Program-made: the position numbers and the translations under genes | Shown here: positions 11,293 to 21,010 of the stretch, one piece after another | Layout of the letters: each line of letters begins with the position of its first letter | Position numbering within the stretch: the first letter of the stretch is position 1 | Notes under the pieces: generated by a model | What the model saw: only the letters and a program-made list of their open reading frames with translations | Databases searched by the model: none | Told to the model about the DNA's origin: nothing | Assembly (NCBI GenBank): GCA_007644065.1 | Contig: VJWN01000016.1 | Coordinates: forward strand, 667,207 to 731,206 | Length of the DNA stretch: 64,000 nucleotides | Reading direction: 5' to 3' | Source of the DNA: Margaritispora aquatica | Lineage: Eukaryota; Ascomycota; Leotiomycetes; Helotiales; Discinellaceae

Positions 11293-13127
11293 CTAACTAA
11301 TCCCAGCACTGCTGCAATCAATTCCGCAAGTTTGACAATTTTTATTCCTTGTGCACTGGTTCTGAAGACAAGCAATATCAGCAGCAGAACAAGAGCTGCT
11401 CCCTAAATCGTCTTCACAAGCCTTGCAGGCTGTCGAAGACATGTTAAGTGAGGAGGTCGTTGGCAATGGTGATAATGTTGTAATAGTAGTAGTTGTAGTT
11501 GTAGTAGTTGTAGTAGTTATAATAGTTGTAGCTCCTAAGGTCGAGACAGTGATACTACTTGGAATCCCACAAACCAAATAACTTGTACTGGAAGCTGTAA
11601 CAGTATTAATAGCTGCCCTCACCGAACCATCACACCAACACACTGTGGCCAAGGTTGGGTTGATGGTATAAGCGGGATCCGTGACACCAATCTCACTTGT
11701 AACAGTATAAACACAAGCCGAAGGGTTGAGGTTTCTGTCTCGATTGGGTGAAGGGTCGATCATGAGTTTCCACCTCGGATCCAAGTTAGTGCCAAGCGCA
11801 TTGACACTGTGGGTCGTGTTGAATAGGTCTTCTGGCACCCTTTCAAGCGCCTTATAATATTCAGTTGGCTGTGGAGGCGCAAGACTTATAGGGTCTGGAA
11901 CAATAGGAGGCGTCGAGTTAGAGGGGTTAGCCGCCTCTTGGTAAACGGTATCATTGAAATATGTCAAGGCTATGGTGTATTTCCGTGGTACTGGTGGGCG
12001 TGGTGTCTTGAAGTATTGTTGCGCATAAATCGCCATTGCTTCAAGACTGTATGAATCTGCATTGTAGTATGCCCATCCTATTATTCACTTATGTCAGCAT
12101 CACTGTCCCAAGCAGATTTGGGATAGCTCCAAGCGAGGGAAATATATTTCAAGAATGAGATTATCCTCACCGGTACCTCTGTGGGGATCAGCAGCCATCT
12201 CCCAACAGTCGGCGGGTTGATAACACAAATCCTTACAACGTGGTTGCGAAACCGTGGTTTTGTAGTGGTAAGTTTCATGGAAGTATGAGTAGCCTTGGTT
12301 ACCCCAGTAGTTGTCCATGATCTCTTGTTCCTGTTCGTTGTTGCGGACTCTAGCGAGAGAAGTGCTAAAAGAATCTTTGCTGAAGAAGAGCGGGCAGAAA
12401 ATGGTGTAGTGGTTGATCCAGAAAATTCGAGAACTGTCTCCGGAGGCCGCGATAGTCCCAGGAGTACAGACATCATGCTGCTTGGGACAAGACAGATACG
12501 TCCAGGTGCCACCGGGGGCGTTTGCAGTGTGCAATTTCGCTTGACGACCGATATTGTTGTTGATAATATCTCTGTAGTCATTGGAAACTGGAAAATTCCT
12601 GGCCAGTTCCAATATTTACCAAGCCATTGAGTCTTTGGAATCGTATAGTCGTAATCGAGTCTATATTGTTATAAATTAGCTTGGCTCTTTTTCAAGGCAA
12701 AAAAAAAATAGAAGCAGAAGGAACTCAGCAACTTGTGTGCACAATAGTATTAGTTGACTACTGTTAAGAGTACTAATCAGAAATAGTAGCAAAGAAGACT
12801 GGTTCGAGAGACCTGCTCGGTAATAGCCTGTACATACCGTCCACCAGCAGCAGCTTGCGCAAGAAGACCAGCATCCTCCCATGCCTGATTAATCTCTTTT
12901 TGCTGAAAGTCAGTACAAGTATCAGTGTCAAGGTATATTCGCTGCACTGGTGTCTGCACTGCTACACCGCTAGAGGCCGCGGAGGTAGCTGCTATTCCAA
13001 TCTCGGGGTACAACATGGTATTTTCCGCTAGATTTGTGCTTTCGGCAATTCGTAGGGTATTTTCATCCATAGGCTTCGCGTAGGAGACTATCCAAACACT
13101 TGCTAATAGGATGATGTAAGAAAGCAT
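11293..13127 (-). CDS. secreted HExxH metalloprotease-like protein, possible frameshift
   Basis: Proposed exons on the minus strand are 13127-12838, 12660-12172 and 12077-11293. The first intron has a GTATGT donor and an ATATAG acceptor. The second, 12078-12170, has a GTGAGG donor. The N-terminus is a signal peptide (MLSYIILLASVWIVSYA). Exon 2 carries FHETYHYK, a zinc-binding HExxH. Exon 3 opens with WAYYNADSYSLEAMA, a pattern typical of deuterolysin-like and Lys-specific metalloendopeptidase-like secreted fungal proteins. The C-terminus has a Thr-rich tract and a Cys-rich tail (C-x2-C ... C-x2-C). Exon 2 entered from 12660 reads LDYDYTIPKTQWLGK and then needs a one-base shift near 12612-12616 to reach the protease frame. 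Using a later acceptor (exon from 12598) keeps the frame open but drops that segment. The gene may therefore be intact or broken. Confidence 0.65.
11478..11530 (-). repeat. trinucleotide repeat coding a Thr tract
   Basis: Imperfect GTA/GTT (ACT/AAC on the coding strand) triplets encode about 12 nearly consecutive Thr residues in the third exon of the protease-like gene. This probably forms an O-glycosylated linker before the Cys-rich tail and is a likely length-variable site. Confidence 0.75.
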
Positions 13128-14361
13128 GATAACTGTATTGCAGTATTATGAGATGAGATAGAGATAGAATGACATGAGCTAACTGTACTTATGCTAAGTT
13201 ATATACACTACCTGCGATAGAGGTGCAAATGATACTGGCAGTTCACTTTGGGCGAGAGAATGGCAGTCAAGCGGCACAAGGCATAGTACCAACTCGTTAT
13301 AAAAGGACACAGTTGAGAAAGAGGGAAGGTTCGGGATAGAAAGAAAGAGGCTTACGTGCCAACAATAGCATATTACAAGTCATTCTCATTCACCGGCTTC
13401 GTAAGGGAAAACCAACCAACGAATGGAAATAAAAAATAAAGGGATCCGATAATGGTAGTTCACAAAAAGGAGATTATAGCACCATGGACAGATGAGGATG
13501 CCTCCACGTTTGATTTTGTCTATAGATAATTATTTCGCTCCACTCTTAAGAAATTGAACCTAACCGAACTAACAAAGATCATGAAATCTGCCTTTAGCTA
13601 TATGAATGTGTATAGGAGCTAAGATAGTGAGACATGGCACTGAAAAGAACTCAGGCCATTCTCTATCATAATTTAAATAGCTCAAGTAAACAAATTAATC
13701 TACCTGCCTTCCCTAGCTTATTTACGCTAGGCCTGCGACCTAAATTGGCTTCAATAGCTTGTTCAAAGCACTGCTTAGAGTGCACTGGTCTTGTGGACAG
13801 TTGATTGAGGTGTTTGGCCGACAAGTAAGGCTAAGGCGAGAAGCTGACCAACAAGACCAAGATATTTTTAGATTCTTTGAGGCCACCTAGCGTTTAGTAT
13901 GGTTTGCTGCCATGTGATCATCATCAATACACCACAACCAACTTTGCTAACTATTCGGAATTTTGATTTTCGCTAGCCGGCGGTGATATACAACCCAACC
14001 CAACAGAAGGATGTTGGAAGAGGAGAACCCTGTATAGCCGAGATAGACAGCCAATTACAGAAAACTAGATGAGACTCGTCAGCACAAAGGATCAAGAACA
14101 CTGCCTCGGGCTTAGGTTATTGAACATTGTTATTGGCGGACTACTTTTCATGCAATGACATTGCACTGAGGTAGAAGTGTGATTTTCCTTGTCGCTAAAA
14201 AGGTACCACAATACAACTACTACGGTGACCTCTTCTACACACTGTACTGTACATTTCATCACGACATATGTGGTGTCATCCTACCCTTTCTACTCTTCCT
14301 CCTCCTCTCTGCAACCAAAACCGAGTGTTCGTCATTGCCTCGCAAATTCTATTATCCAAAC
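13128..14361. other. intergenic, divergent promoters, 1.2 kb
   Basis: Lies between the divergently transcribed protease-like gene (minus) and the Hsp70/actin-like gene (plus), so it should hold both promoters. No specific motif could be assigned. Confidence 0.45.
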
Positions 14362-15533
14362 ATGTACGAATTTTGGTTATGCCCGCTGCTTTTGACTGCA
14401 ACTTTCTATGCGCTTCTTGTCCAGAGTGACCGAATTTGCCCTATCAGACAGTGTGAGAAGTGTCTGGATCCTTCACTGCAATCAGTTCCAGGCGTAGGAT
14501 TTCACTTGGGTGTGACTTCTGGGTAAGCTGCCACTATCGAATATCATTTCCATATAAAAAATTTGACGCTTATGTTTTTCATAACAGTACGGTCGCAGTC
14601 AGCAACAGTAACAATCATGTGAAGGACATTATCAGTATCCCAGGATCTCCTGAATATGTTGCTTTGATGCAAGACTTGACCACGCATCCCAATAGACTTG
14701 ATAATCAATCTTTGGAGACGGTTGCCCAACGGCTAGGGTTTGCTTGGAAGGCACTCCAGCGACACATCAATCTTCTCCTCGGCCGCCCTGGCTCGTCAAA
14801 TGCAGCTATACTAAGTCAAATGCTAACAATGCTACGCTCCGAAGTCGAATCGCGGCTCTCCATTTCCATAACGACTGTTGGCATTGCCCTTTCAAACACT
14901 GCTCTTGAATCTGACGAAGAAGTCAATGATGCCCTAAGTTATGCTGGGCTCAACAAGTTAGGCAAATGGCAGGTTCCTGACAGAGAGCTTAATGCAGCAT
15001 ATGGCGCCCATGGCTTTGGGATGTGTCCCTCGTACAGAGACCCGTACAGATGCGAGGAAGAGGAAGCTGCGTTTGGCGATGGGGATATGGTACTACATCT
15101 AGACTACACCAGCAAGACGCTGTCCGCCAACGCACAATGGATTTCAAAGGCACGATCGACATATACGCCTACGAAATTTGTTGACTGGAAACTTGGAAGC
15201 GATGAAGTTTCTCGATGGCCGGATGAGAGTCATTATTGGGATGCAGTCAAACTACGCATACGTGACTTTGCCACGACAGCAGTGCGACCATACACACAGC
15301 TTCTGCTAACTGGAGACCGCGCTAAGGACGAGACCTTTCTTGAAGTTGTAAAAGATGCGCTTTGGAACATGGAATTGAGAGAACAAATTGGACTCAACAA
15401 CAAACAGATGGATTTTACATTTGTGGTGGCCAGAGGAGTTGCAGAGTTCCAGCGGAGGCGGCAGCAGGGCTGGCATGATTGCGAGCAGCCAAAACATTGT
15501 AATAAAACTACTCTGGGGAAAGACGAGATCTAG
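14362..15533 (+). CDS. Hsp70/actin-like ATPase-fold protein with signal peptide (368 aa)
   Basis: Two exons, 14362-14522 and 14588-15533. The intron has GTAAGC and ACAG ends, and the join gives an uninterrupted 368-codon frame. The first about 20 residues (MYEFWLCPLLLTATFYALL) look like a signal peptide or anchor. After a Cys-containing linker comes GFHLGVTSGTVAVSNS, which resembles the phosphate-1 loop of the Hsp70/actin fold (Hsp70: G-x-D-L-G-T-T). A later DMVLHLDYTSKTLS segment could be the phosphate-2-type strand. The C-terminal half is helical and unassigned. It is shorter than canonical Hsp70 (about 600+) and I see no substrate-binding domain. It sits inside a J-domain array, which is notable because J domains act on Hsp70. 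The fold is my reading of motifs and was not confirmed. Confidence 0.5.
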
Positions 15534-16933
15534 AGTATAGCAAGCACTAGATCTGTATAGCATACTATCTTAAAGTCCCCAGATTTATTTTGAAGTGAAG
15601 CACACATGACCTTCTTGGGGATATTAACTCCATGTTCCTAGACTTCTTCAACAGATACGCCATGCCCTCTTCTGCTTGCTCGACCCCTCAATTATTATTT
15701 TTTGTCCTCTTTTCCATCAAATTACCAGTCCTTCATCGAACAGCTTTGTTTCTTTGAGAAGTTTATTTCGTACTAGAGTTCTCTGTGATCCAGTGAAAGA
15801 AAGAATGGGTTTCGTCATTTTAAGCACACTCATCCTTTCAGCTTTCTTGGCAGCCTGGCAGTATCTTTTAATTCGCATGTCTGTGCCAAAACATGGTAGT
15901 ATTTTGCCTATTTTGGGCCTAAAAAAACCAGACTTTTGTCTACATGCACACATACGAACATGTCTTGTTCTTAACTTTACAGTAGATAGCAGAATTGGTG
16001 GGCATCGCTAAACAACCGAGCCCCTGAAGGTTCGCTTACAGAGCTTCCGGATAAAGCCTGTCTGGCACCCATCAATCTTATCATACACTATTGACATGTT
16101 AGAATAAGCGAACGGGACACAGACTGGACCTTATTTCTGCTTTTTGTTAGCTCTAATTCATGGGAGTTTTGAAGTAGGCGGCTATCTACATTTCTAAATC
16201 AGCCAATTCAACGCCTTCCAAACTTGGATCAGACAAAAAACTCCTTGTCACTTGGGAGAAAACTCAGGAAGCGTTTCAACTACTCATTAGAATAAAATGC
16301 CGAGAAACGGCTCAACGATAGAGCTGGACTGGTATGGCCTGATTCTAGTGCTTAGGTCTTGGCATTAGTGATAATGTATTTGTATGATTTTCAAAGATGT
16401 CGGAATCTTGCATTCTGTACTTTTGAGGCAGCATGGCATTTTTAAGCGCGAGAATCGGCTCAGCTTTCTTCATGTTAGCTTGGATACATGATATCTCAAG
16501 ACAGAATGAGACCGGGGGTATTGAAAAACTGACTGACTGCAAAAATATTCTAAAATAAATAGATTGATGTGAATTATGCTGAATACTTCGTGCACTGGAA
16601 GGAAATAAGGATCTCCACTGTTTTGGATTGAGTATGCGAAAAGGTATACTATTCCGGAAAGTACTTGCTTAAGAAGTGTTTGACCTTAGAACTTGACTAA
16701 TCTTTAAGACATCCGAAGCAGACAAAAGCAAGGGAAAGAAAAAGACAGGATTTTAAACAGAAATCTACGTTAAGATGAATGAATTTCAATTGTTGCGATG
16801 CATCTTTCTATCTCATACAATCTCACGTTCCCACATCATCTTCCCCCATTCTCCAGCTACACTGCTCATCATGAACGGCCCCATAATACCTCAACTTCCC
16901 CTTGTACACTGGCAGCAAAGTCCTTCAACCCTC
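15534..16933. other. intergenic, convergent 3' ends, 1.4 kb
   Basis: Between the Hsp70-like gene (plus) and J-domain member 6 (minus), so both 3' ends face each other. A 68-codon frame at 15805-16011 starts with a hydrophobic segment but has no other support. Nothing else was seen. Confidence 0.45.
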
Positions 16934-18088
16934 TCAAAATCTCGATCGCTTTGCGCTACCTCGAACATCGTCGTCAGTGCCGCTATCCCTCTGACGCTTG
17001 AATCCAGATGCTCTCGACTTGACCTCGCTCTCCTGTGCAACACGCTCACCCTGCTTGGCCTCCGAGAAGATCTTGCCCGTGTCGGCTGCGCTGTCAAACC
17101 CAGCTTGAGAAGCATTCTGATGCGCCTTGCTTGCCCTTTTCAGCTCTCTCAGCATGAGATGTATCCCTTCCATCTTCCTCCTGAACGCCATTAGTGGGGT
17201 TTCGGACGAGTCTGAGCTTGGGGAAGAGGACGGGGAGGATGCAGGAGGAGAAGAGGATGAGGATGAGGATGATGAAGGAGGAGAAGACGAAGATGCACGC
17301 GCGGTCTTCTTCTTGGGGCTCGGAGTCTTGCGGCGAGCTTCTTCCTTCAGTCGGTCTGCTTCGCGCATCTTCTCGGCCTGTGCCTGTTGCTCTGCGATCT
17401 TGCTCTGCTTTTCTATCTCCAGTTCGGCCTCACGCACTGCCATCTTGCGAAGTCTTTCCTTCTCAAATGCCGCCTCGCGGCGACGTCTCTTCTCCTCTGC
17501 GTCGTTGAAGCGAGTGCAGCTTGCTCCAGATGCCTTTGCCTTCTCCTCCAAGACAGGGCTTCCACCAGTCTGTGTCTTGCTTCGAATTCCGCCCACCTCT
17601 CCCCGGACGACACCAGTAGCGACCTTGCCCTCCTTCAATGCATCGAGCTTTGCCGCGCGAATGCGTCGAACTTCCTCTTCCTTCCATCTGACTTCCGCGC
17701 GTCTCTCTCGCTCAATCTCCCGCGCAAGTTCTCCTCGAGCCCATTCCGCGTCCTTCCTCTCCTGCTCCGCTCTTTGCTTAGCCTCTGCTCGCGCCCTGGC
17801 AGCTGCTTGCTTCTTGCGCTCTACTGCTTCTCGAGCAGCCATTGCAGCTCGGCGAAAAACATCTTCTGTGGCAGCGATCCTCTCTGCGGCCTTGGTTGCG
17901 AGATCATTCTTGACGGCCTCGTAGGCGTCGTTGAGGGCGCAGAATTTGATTTGGGCGGCGGCGCGGTTGCTTGGGTTCTTGTCTGGATGAGCTGATAGAG
18001 CCAAGCGACGGTAGGCAGAGGACACTTGACTCTCGTTGTAGTCAACGGAGAAGTCGAGGCCAAGCAAGCTGTACTCGGCAGATGACAT
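16934..18088 (-). CDS. J-domain protein, array member 6 (384 aa)
   Basis: Single-exon gene. J domain at residues 1-65: MSSAEYSLLGL, SSAYRRLALSA, HPDKNP at about 36-41, KFCALNDAYEAV. Residues about 70-270 are A/R/E/K-rich and predicted coiled coil. They are followed by a polybasic SPKKK cluster and an extreme Ser/Pro block at about 278-310. The last segment ends in FKRQRDSGT ... SAKRSRF, two basic clusters about 12 residues apart, which looks like a bipartite nuclear signal. No zinc finger, G/F region or signal peptide is seen. A nuclear J-protein role is inferred. It is the nearest neighbour of member 7 and, with members 4, 5 and 7, forms the KFCxL subgroup. Confidence 0.88.
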   Translation of the reverse strand: MSSAEYSLLGLDFSVDYNESQVSSAYRRLALSAHPDKNPSNRAAAQIKFCALNDAYEAVKNDLATKAAERIAATEDVFRRAAMAAREAVERKKQAAARARAEAKQRAEQERKDAEWARGELAREIERERRAEVRWKEEEVRRIRAAKLDALKEGKVATGVVRGEVGGIRSKTQTGGSPVLEEKAKASGASCTRFNDAEEKRRRREAAFEKERLRKMAVREAELEIEKQSKIAEQQAQAEKMREADRLKEEARRKTPSPKKKTARASSSSPPSSSSSSSSSPPASSPSSSPSSDSSETPLMAFRRKMEGIHLMLRELKRASKAHQNASQAGFDSAADTGKIFSEAKQGERVAQESEVKSRASGFKRQRDSGTDDDVRGSAKRSRF

Positions 18089-18704
18089 GGTGAAGGAGGA
18101 GAGAAGATGATATTTATCTGGTTTGCAGAAACGAAGACTGTTCGGACGTGGTTGGATGATTTTGTGAACGAATTTTTTGTGCAGATGAATTCAACGTTGT
18201 CTGAATGCTTGAATGTATGATTTAAATTGTCTTTTGTAAAGAAGTATGTGCGAAAGAATTTGCGTTGGCCTTGATACAGTCTCCAGATTGTGATTCAAGA
18301 GACAAAGTAGGAAGCAGAACAGCAGAAAAGTCTCAGAATAAACGAACAAGCAAGCTAAGAAAAGGCGAAAATTCAGTCGCACTAATCTAGCCTTATCTAT
18401 TGTTGTCACAAAAGTGAATTGCTTCAATAAGCCCCACATTTCCAGTTCGCTTAGCGAAGTCGCATTCTTACCATTGTGCTCCCAATGGCTCAATAGCTAG
18501 AAGACAACAATGATAAAGTAGTCGCATTCTCTGTATGATGCATCGGTTTGGGGTAGGTGTCTGGCAGAGCGGTGACATGGGGTTTTGCTGAGAATTGCGT
18601 AAAATTCGAAAATTTCAAATAGAGCCAATGTTGGTAGAGGAAAGTTTCTTCTCGTCGTTGAACCTTCAAGATCCCAGAGATTCAAACCCATAGCTATTAA
18701 CGCT
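18089..18704. other. intergenic, 0.6 kb
   Basis: Spacer between J-domain member 7 and the start of member 6. It should contain the promoter of member 6. No other feature was seen. Confidence 0.5.
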
Positions 18705-18830
18705 CTAATTTGGCTTGTGTCTCTTATTTTTGCCACGCTCCCAGCCCTTGTTGCTATCTCCTGCACCATTGCCACTCGCAGCACCAGTTCCCTCACCAGA
18801 TTTCTTCCTTGCGTACGCGGCGCCTTCCAT
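18705..18830 (-). other. in-frame 41-codon extension behind a TAG stop
   Basis: Immediately after the TAG stop of J-domain member 7 (18831-18833) the same frame continues as ATG GAA GGC and stays open for 41 codons to a second TAG at 18705. The peptide is Gly/Ala/Asn-rich and ends in a basic KNKRHK-type cluster, like the basic tails of members 4 and 6. It could be a lost C-terminal tail after a nonsense mutation, a readthrough extension, or chance. Confidence 0.45.
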
Positions 18831-19475
18831 CTAAGCTTGTTCGATTGTCTGGTCAACTTCCCTCCCCAGAGCTGACTGTGCGTCCGTACTCATTGCCTCT
18901 GTCTCTGTCTTGATTTTCGTGAATACTCCTCCTCGCAGCTTTTGTTCCGTCATGTACGCATTCGCTTCGAGTTCCAATTCCGCGTGCACAGCATCTAGCA
19001 AGTCAATCAAATCAGCAATGTCTCCAGTATTAAACTCTATGTCGGACTTGAAATTTAACGTACTCATAAACTGTGCGTAAGCATCTCTATCTTCTTCCGC
19101 AGCCGCTTCAGCTCTTGCCCTCGCAGCAGCAATAGCCGCATCTCTCGCCGCATCGCGCACCGCAGCCCTTGCAGCTCTCGCAGCAGCCTCGCGTCTAACC
19201 TTCTCCTCATGCTCCCTCCACAGCTTCACCTCTCTCTCACGATAGCGCTGGGCATCTTCCGCCCGAGCCTTGTCTGCTTCAACGTCCCTCATAAGCTTCT
19301 TGATAGCCTCGAACGCATCGTTCAGCGTGCAGAACTTTGCTTGAGCAGATACATCGCCTGGGGTCTTGTCCGGGTGACATTGGAGCGCGAGACGGCGGTA
19401 TGCGGTTACTAACTTCTGCTCGCTGGGCTTGTCATCGAGGGCGAAGCCGAGGAGTGCGAATTGCGCGGCTGACAT
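18831..19475 (-). CDS. J-domain protein, array member 7 (214 aa)
   Basis: Single-exon gene. J domain: MSAAQFALLGF, VTAYRRLALQC, HPDKTP at about 34-39, KFCTLNDAFEAI. Residues about 70-135 are an Ala/Arg/Glu-rich helix with long alanine-arginine runs. The end is an acidic, Leu-rich segment (IADLIDLLDAVHAELE) followed by a helical tail. CCGCAAAT precedes the ATG, the leader also found at members 2 and 3. It is the shortest complete copy and stops at a TAG followed in frame by a further open segment (18705-18830), so it may be truncated. No zinc finger or signal peptide is visible. Confidence 0.87.
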   Translation of the reverse strand: MSAAQFALLGFALDDKPSEQKLVTAYRRLALQCHPDKTPGDVSAQAKFCTLNDAFEAIKKLMRDVEADKARAEDAQRYREREVKLWREHEEKVRREAAARAARAAVRDAARDAAIAAARARAEAAAEEDRDAYAQFMSTLNFKSDIEFNTGDIADLIDLLDAVHAELELEANAYMTEQKLRGGVFTKIKTETEAMSTDAQSALGREVDQTIEQA

Positions 19476-21010
19476 ATTTGCGGTATTTTAGATGGCGTGT
19501 TAAAGGGTGGATTTGGAGGGCCAGATTTTCAAAGTGTTGGCGATACCTTCTGCTGCGCAAGATTCCTTTCAACTTCAGGGAACTTGAATTGCTTCACCAA
19601 TGCAAATAAATAGTAATTACAGGCTGCACCTCGCGACCAAGACCCTGACGTTGAAGTCGAAGACTTAACCACTAAAAATCTTTCAATTCGGCGACTGCTT
19701 GAAATCAGACTTTGATCTCCTGATTGAGAGGAGAGGATGGGTTCAAGAACCAAGCAGGCATGTTTGCAATAACGAATAAGTCAAGTCAAGATAGGCGCCA
19801 ATTTTCAGATCATAGTGGCGAAAGAGCATTGTGTCAGGTAGGCATGAGAGCAAAATTTGTGTGTGATGAGATGTAGTCGGATGGAATGGAATGAAATCCA
19901 ATCGATACCAAATAACGAAGAGAAAGAAAGTCTTGAAGCCATGAAAAAAAAGCCCCCCAACACTCCAACCTTCCACACCCTCCACTCGCCACGAACGACA
20001 CATTGTCGTATCGACACAATCAGGCGAGGGAATAGTAAGATCCTACACGATGCAATGTAGGAGATTTTTCTACTTTCTCTAGGAATAGCAAGGCAAGGCA
20101 AGTCAGTGGAAGGTAGAGTGAGGTAGAGTGAGGTAGGGTAGAGGATAATGAGCTAGATTAGGTCAGATTAGTAGAGCTCAGGTGGCACCTATGTTAGGTA
20201 CTGCTCCTCACAGCCGAGTACCTGCTCTGCTCATAAGTAAGCGAGCGAGCGAGTGAGGGCTTTACTTCACTTCACTAGTTTGATTCTACGTCTCATTTGA
20301 TGGACACCTTACCATATCTACGAGAGGAACCATAGATGGATACATACTTATCACCATAACACTACGTCCGTAGGTACACCACCGATGCCACACATGACGT
20401 ACAAAGAACCATGTCGAGTTCAATCTCGAATGCAGACTCACAAACAAAAGGCAGATAGAGCGTCAGGACGAAGTAAGGTAAGTGATTAATTATTATCTCC
20501 ATGTTCCTCCCTCTCCCACCTTCTCACATCTCACACCTTACACCCTCCCTCGTGTACCACTCAAACAAGCGATGCAAACAAGGCATCTCAACCCCAATTG
20601 TAAACGAATGCCTGCTCAAGAAGCACCGCTCGCTCGCCAGTTCCAGTCCAAGCCAGTCGAACCCACCTCACCATATGTGTCTAGGTATGTGAGCGGTGAT
20701 AAAAATCCCACACTTTATACAAGAAGAAATGCACCAAAATATGTTACAGATCGAAGAGTGCAACAAAAAACAATGCAAGAATGAAAGAAGCGCGAATAGC
20801 TTTTCGCATAGTAGTAGCATATGCAACCTTCCAAACCGGGAAGTGTTGCAATATGATGAATCCATTTTTCATCCTTTCCCCCTTCCCACCAACCAACCCG
20901 TCCAGATAGTCGTGTACGTGCATGAGTATGTGTATCTCCCATTTCCAATCCCAAATTAAATAGTTTGCCTCCAATACAAAAGAAATTCTTTTCTCCAGCA
21001 CCGAAGTGCA
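19476..21010. other. intergenic, 1.5 kb
   Basis: Between the start of J-domain member 7 and the 3' end of the large disordered-protein gene. It includes three 10-bp AGGTAGAGTG-type units at 20111-20140 and a GCGA run at 20241-20256. A 100-codon frame at 20482-20784 has no motif and I do not support it. Confidence 0.45.
20111..20140. repeat. three 10-bp tandem units (AGGTAGAGTG)
   Basis: AGGTAGAGTG occurs twice exactly, then once as AGGTAGGGTA, in intergenic DNA upstream of J-domain member 7. A simple minisatellite; no function is inferred. Confidence 0.7.

Noticed and set aside
15805..16011. 68-codon plus-strand frame beginning with a hydrophobic segment (MGFVILSTLILSAFLAAW)
   Set aside because: No further motif, no splice partner and low-complexity surroundings. 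A hydrophobic start alone is expected by chance in AT-rich DNA.
17127..17995. Long plus-strand frames opposite J-domain member 6
   Set aside because: Antisense shadow of a GC-rich charged coiled-coil coding region with no independent motif.
20482..20784. 100-codon plus-strand frame upstream of J-domain member 7
   Set aside because: No domain, signal peptide or supporting splice structure. Intergenic low-complexity DNA explains it.
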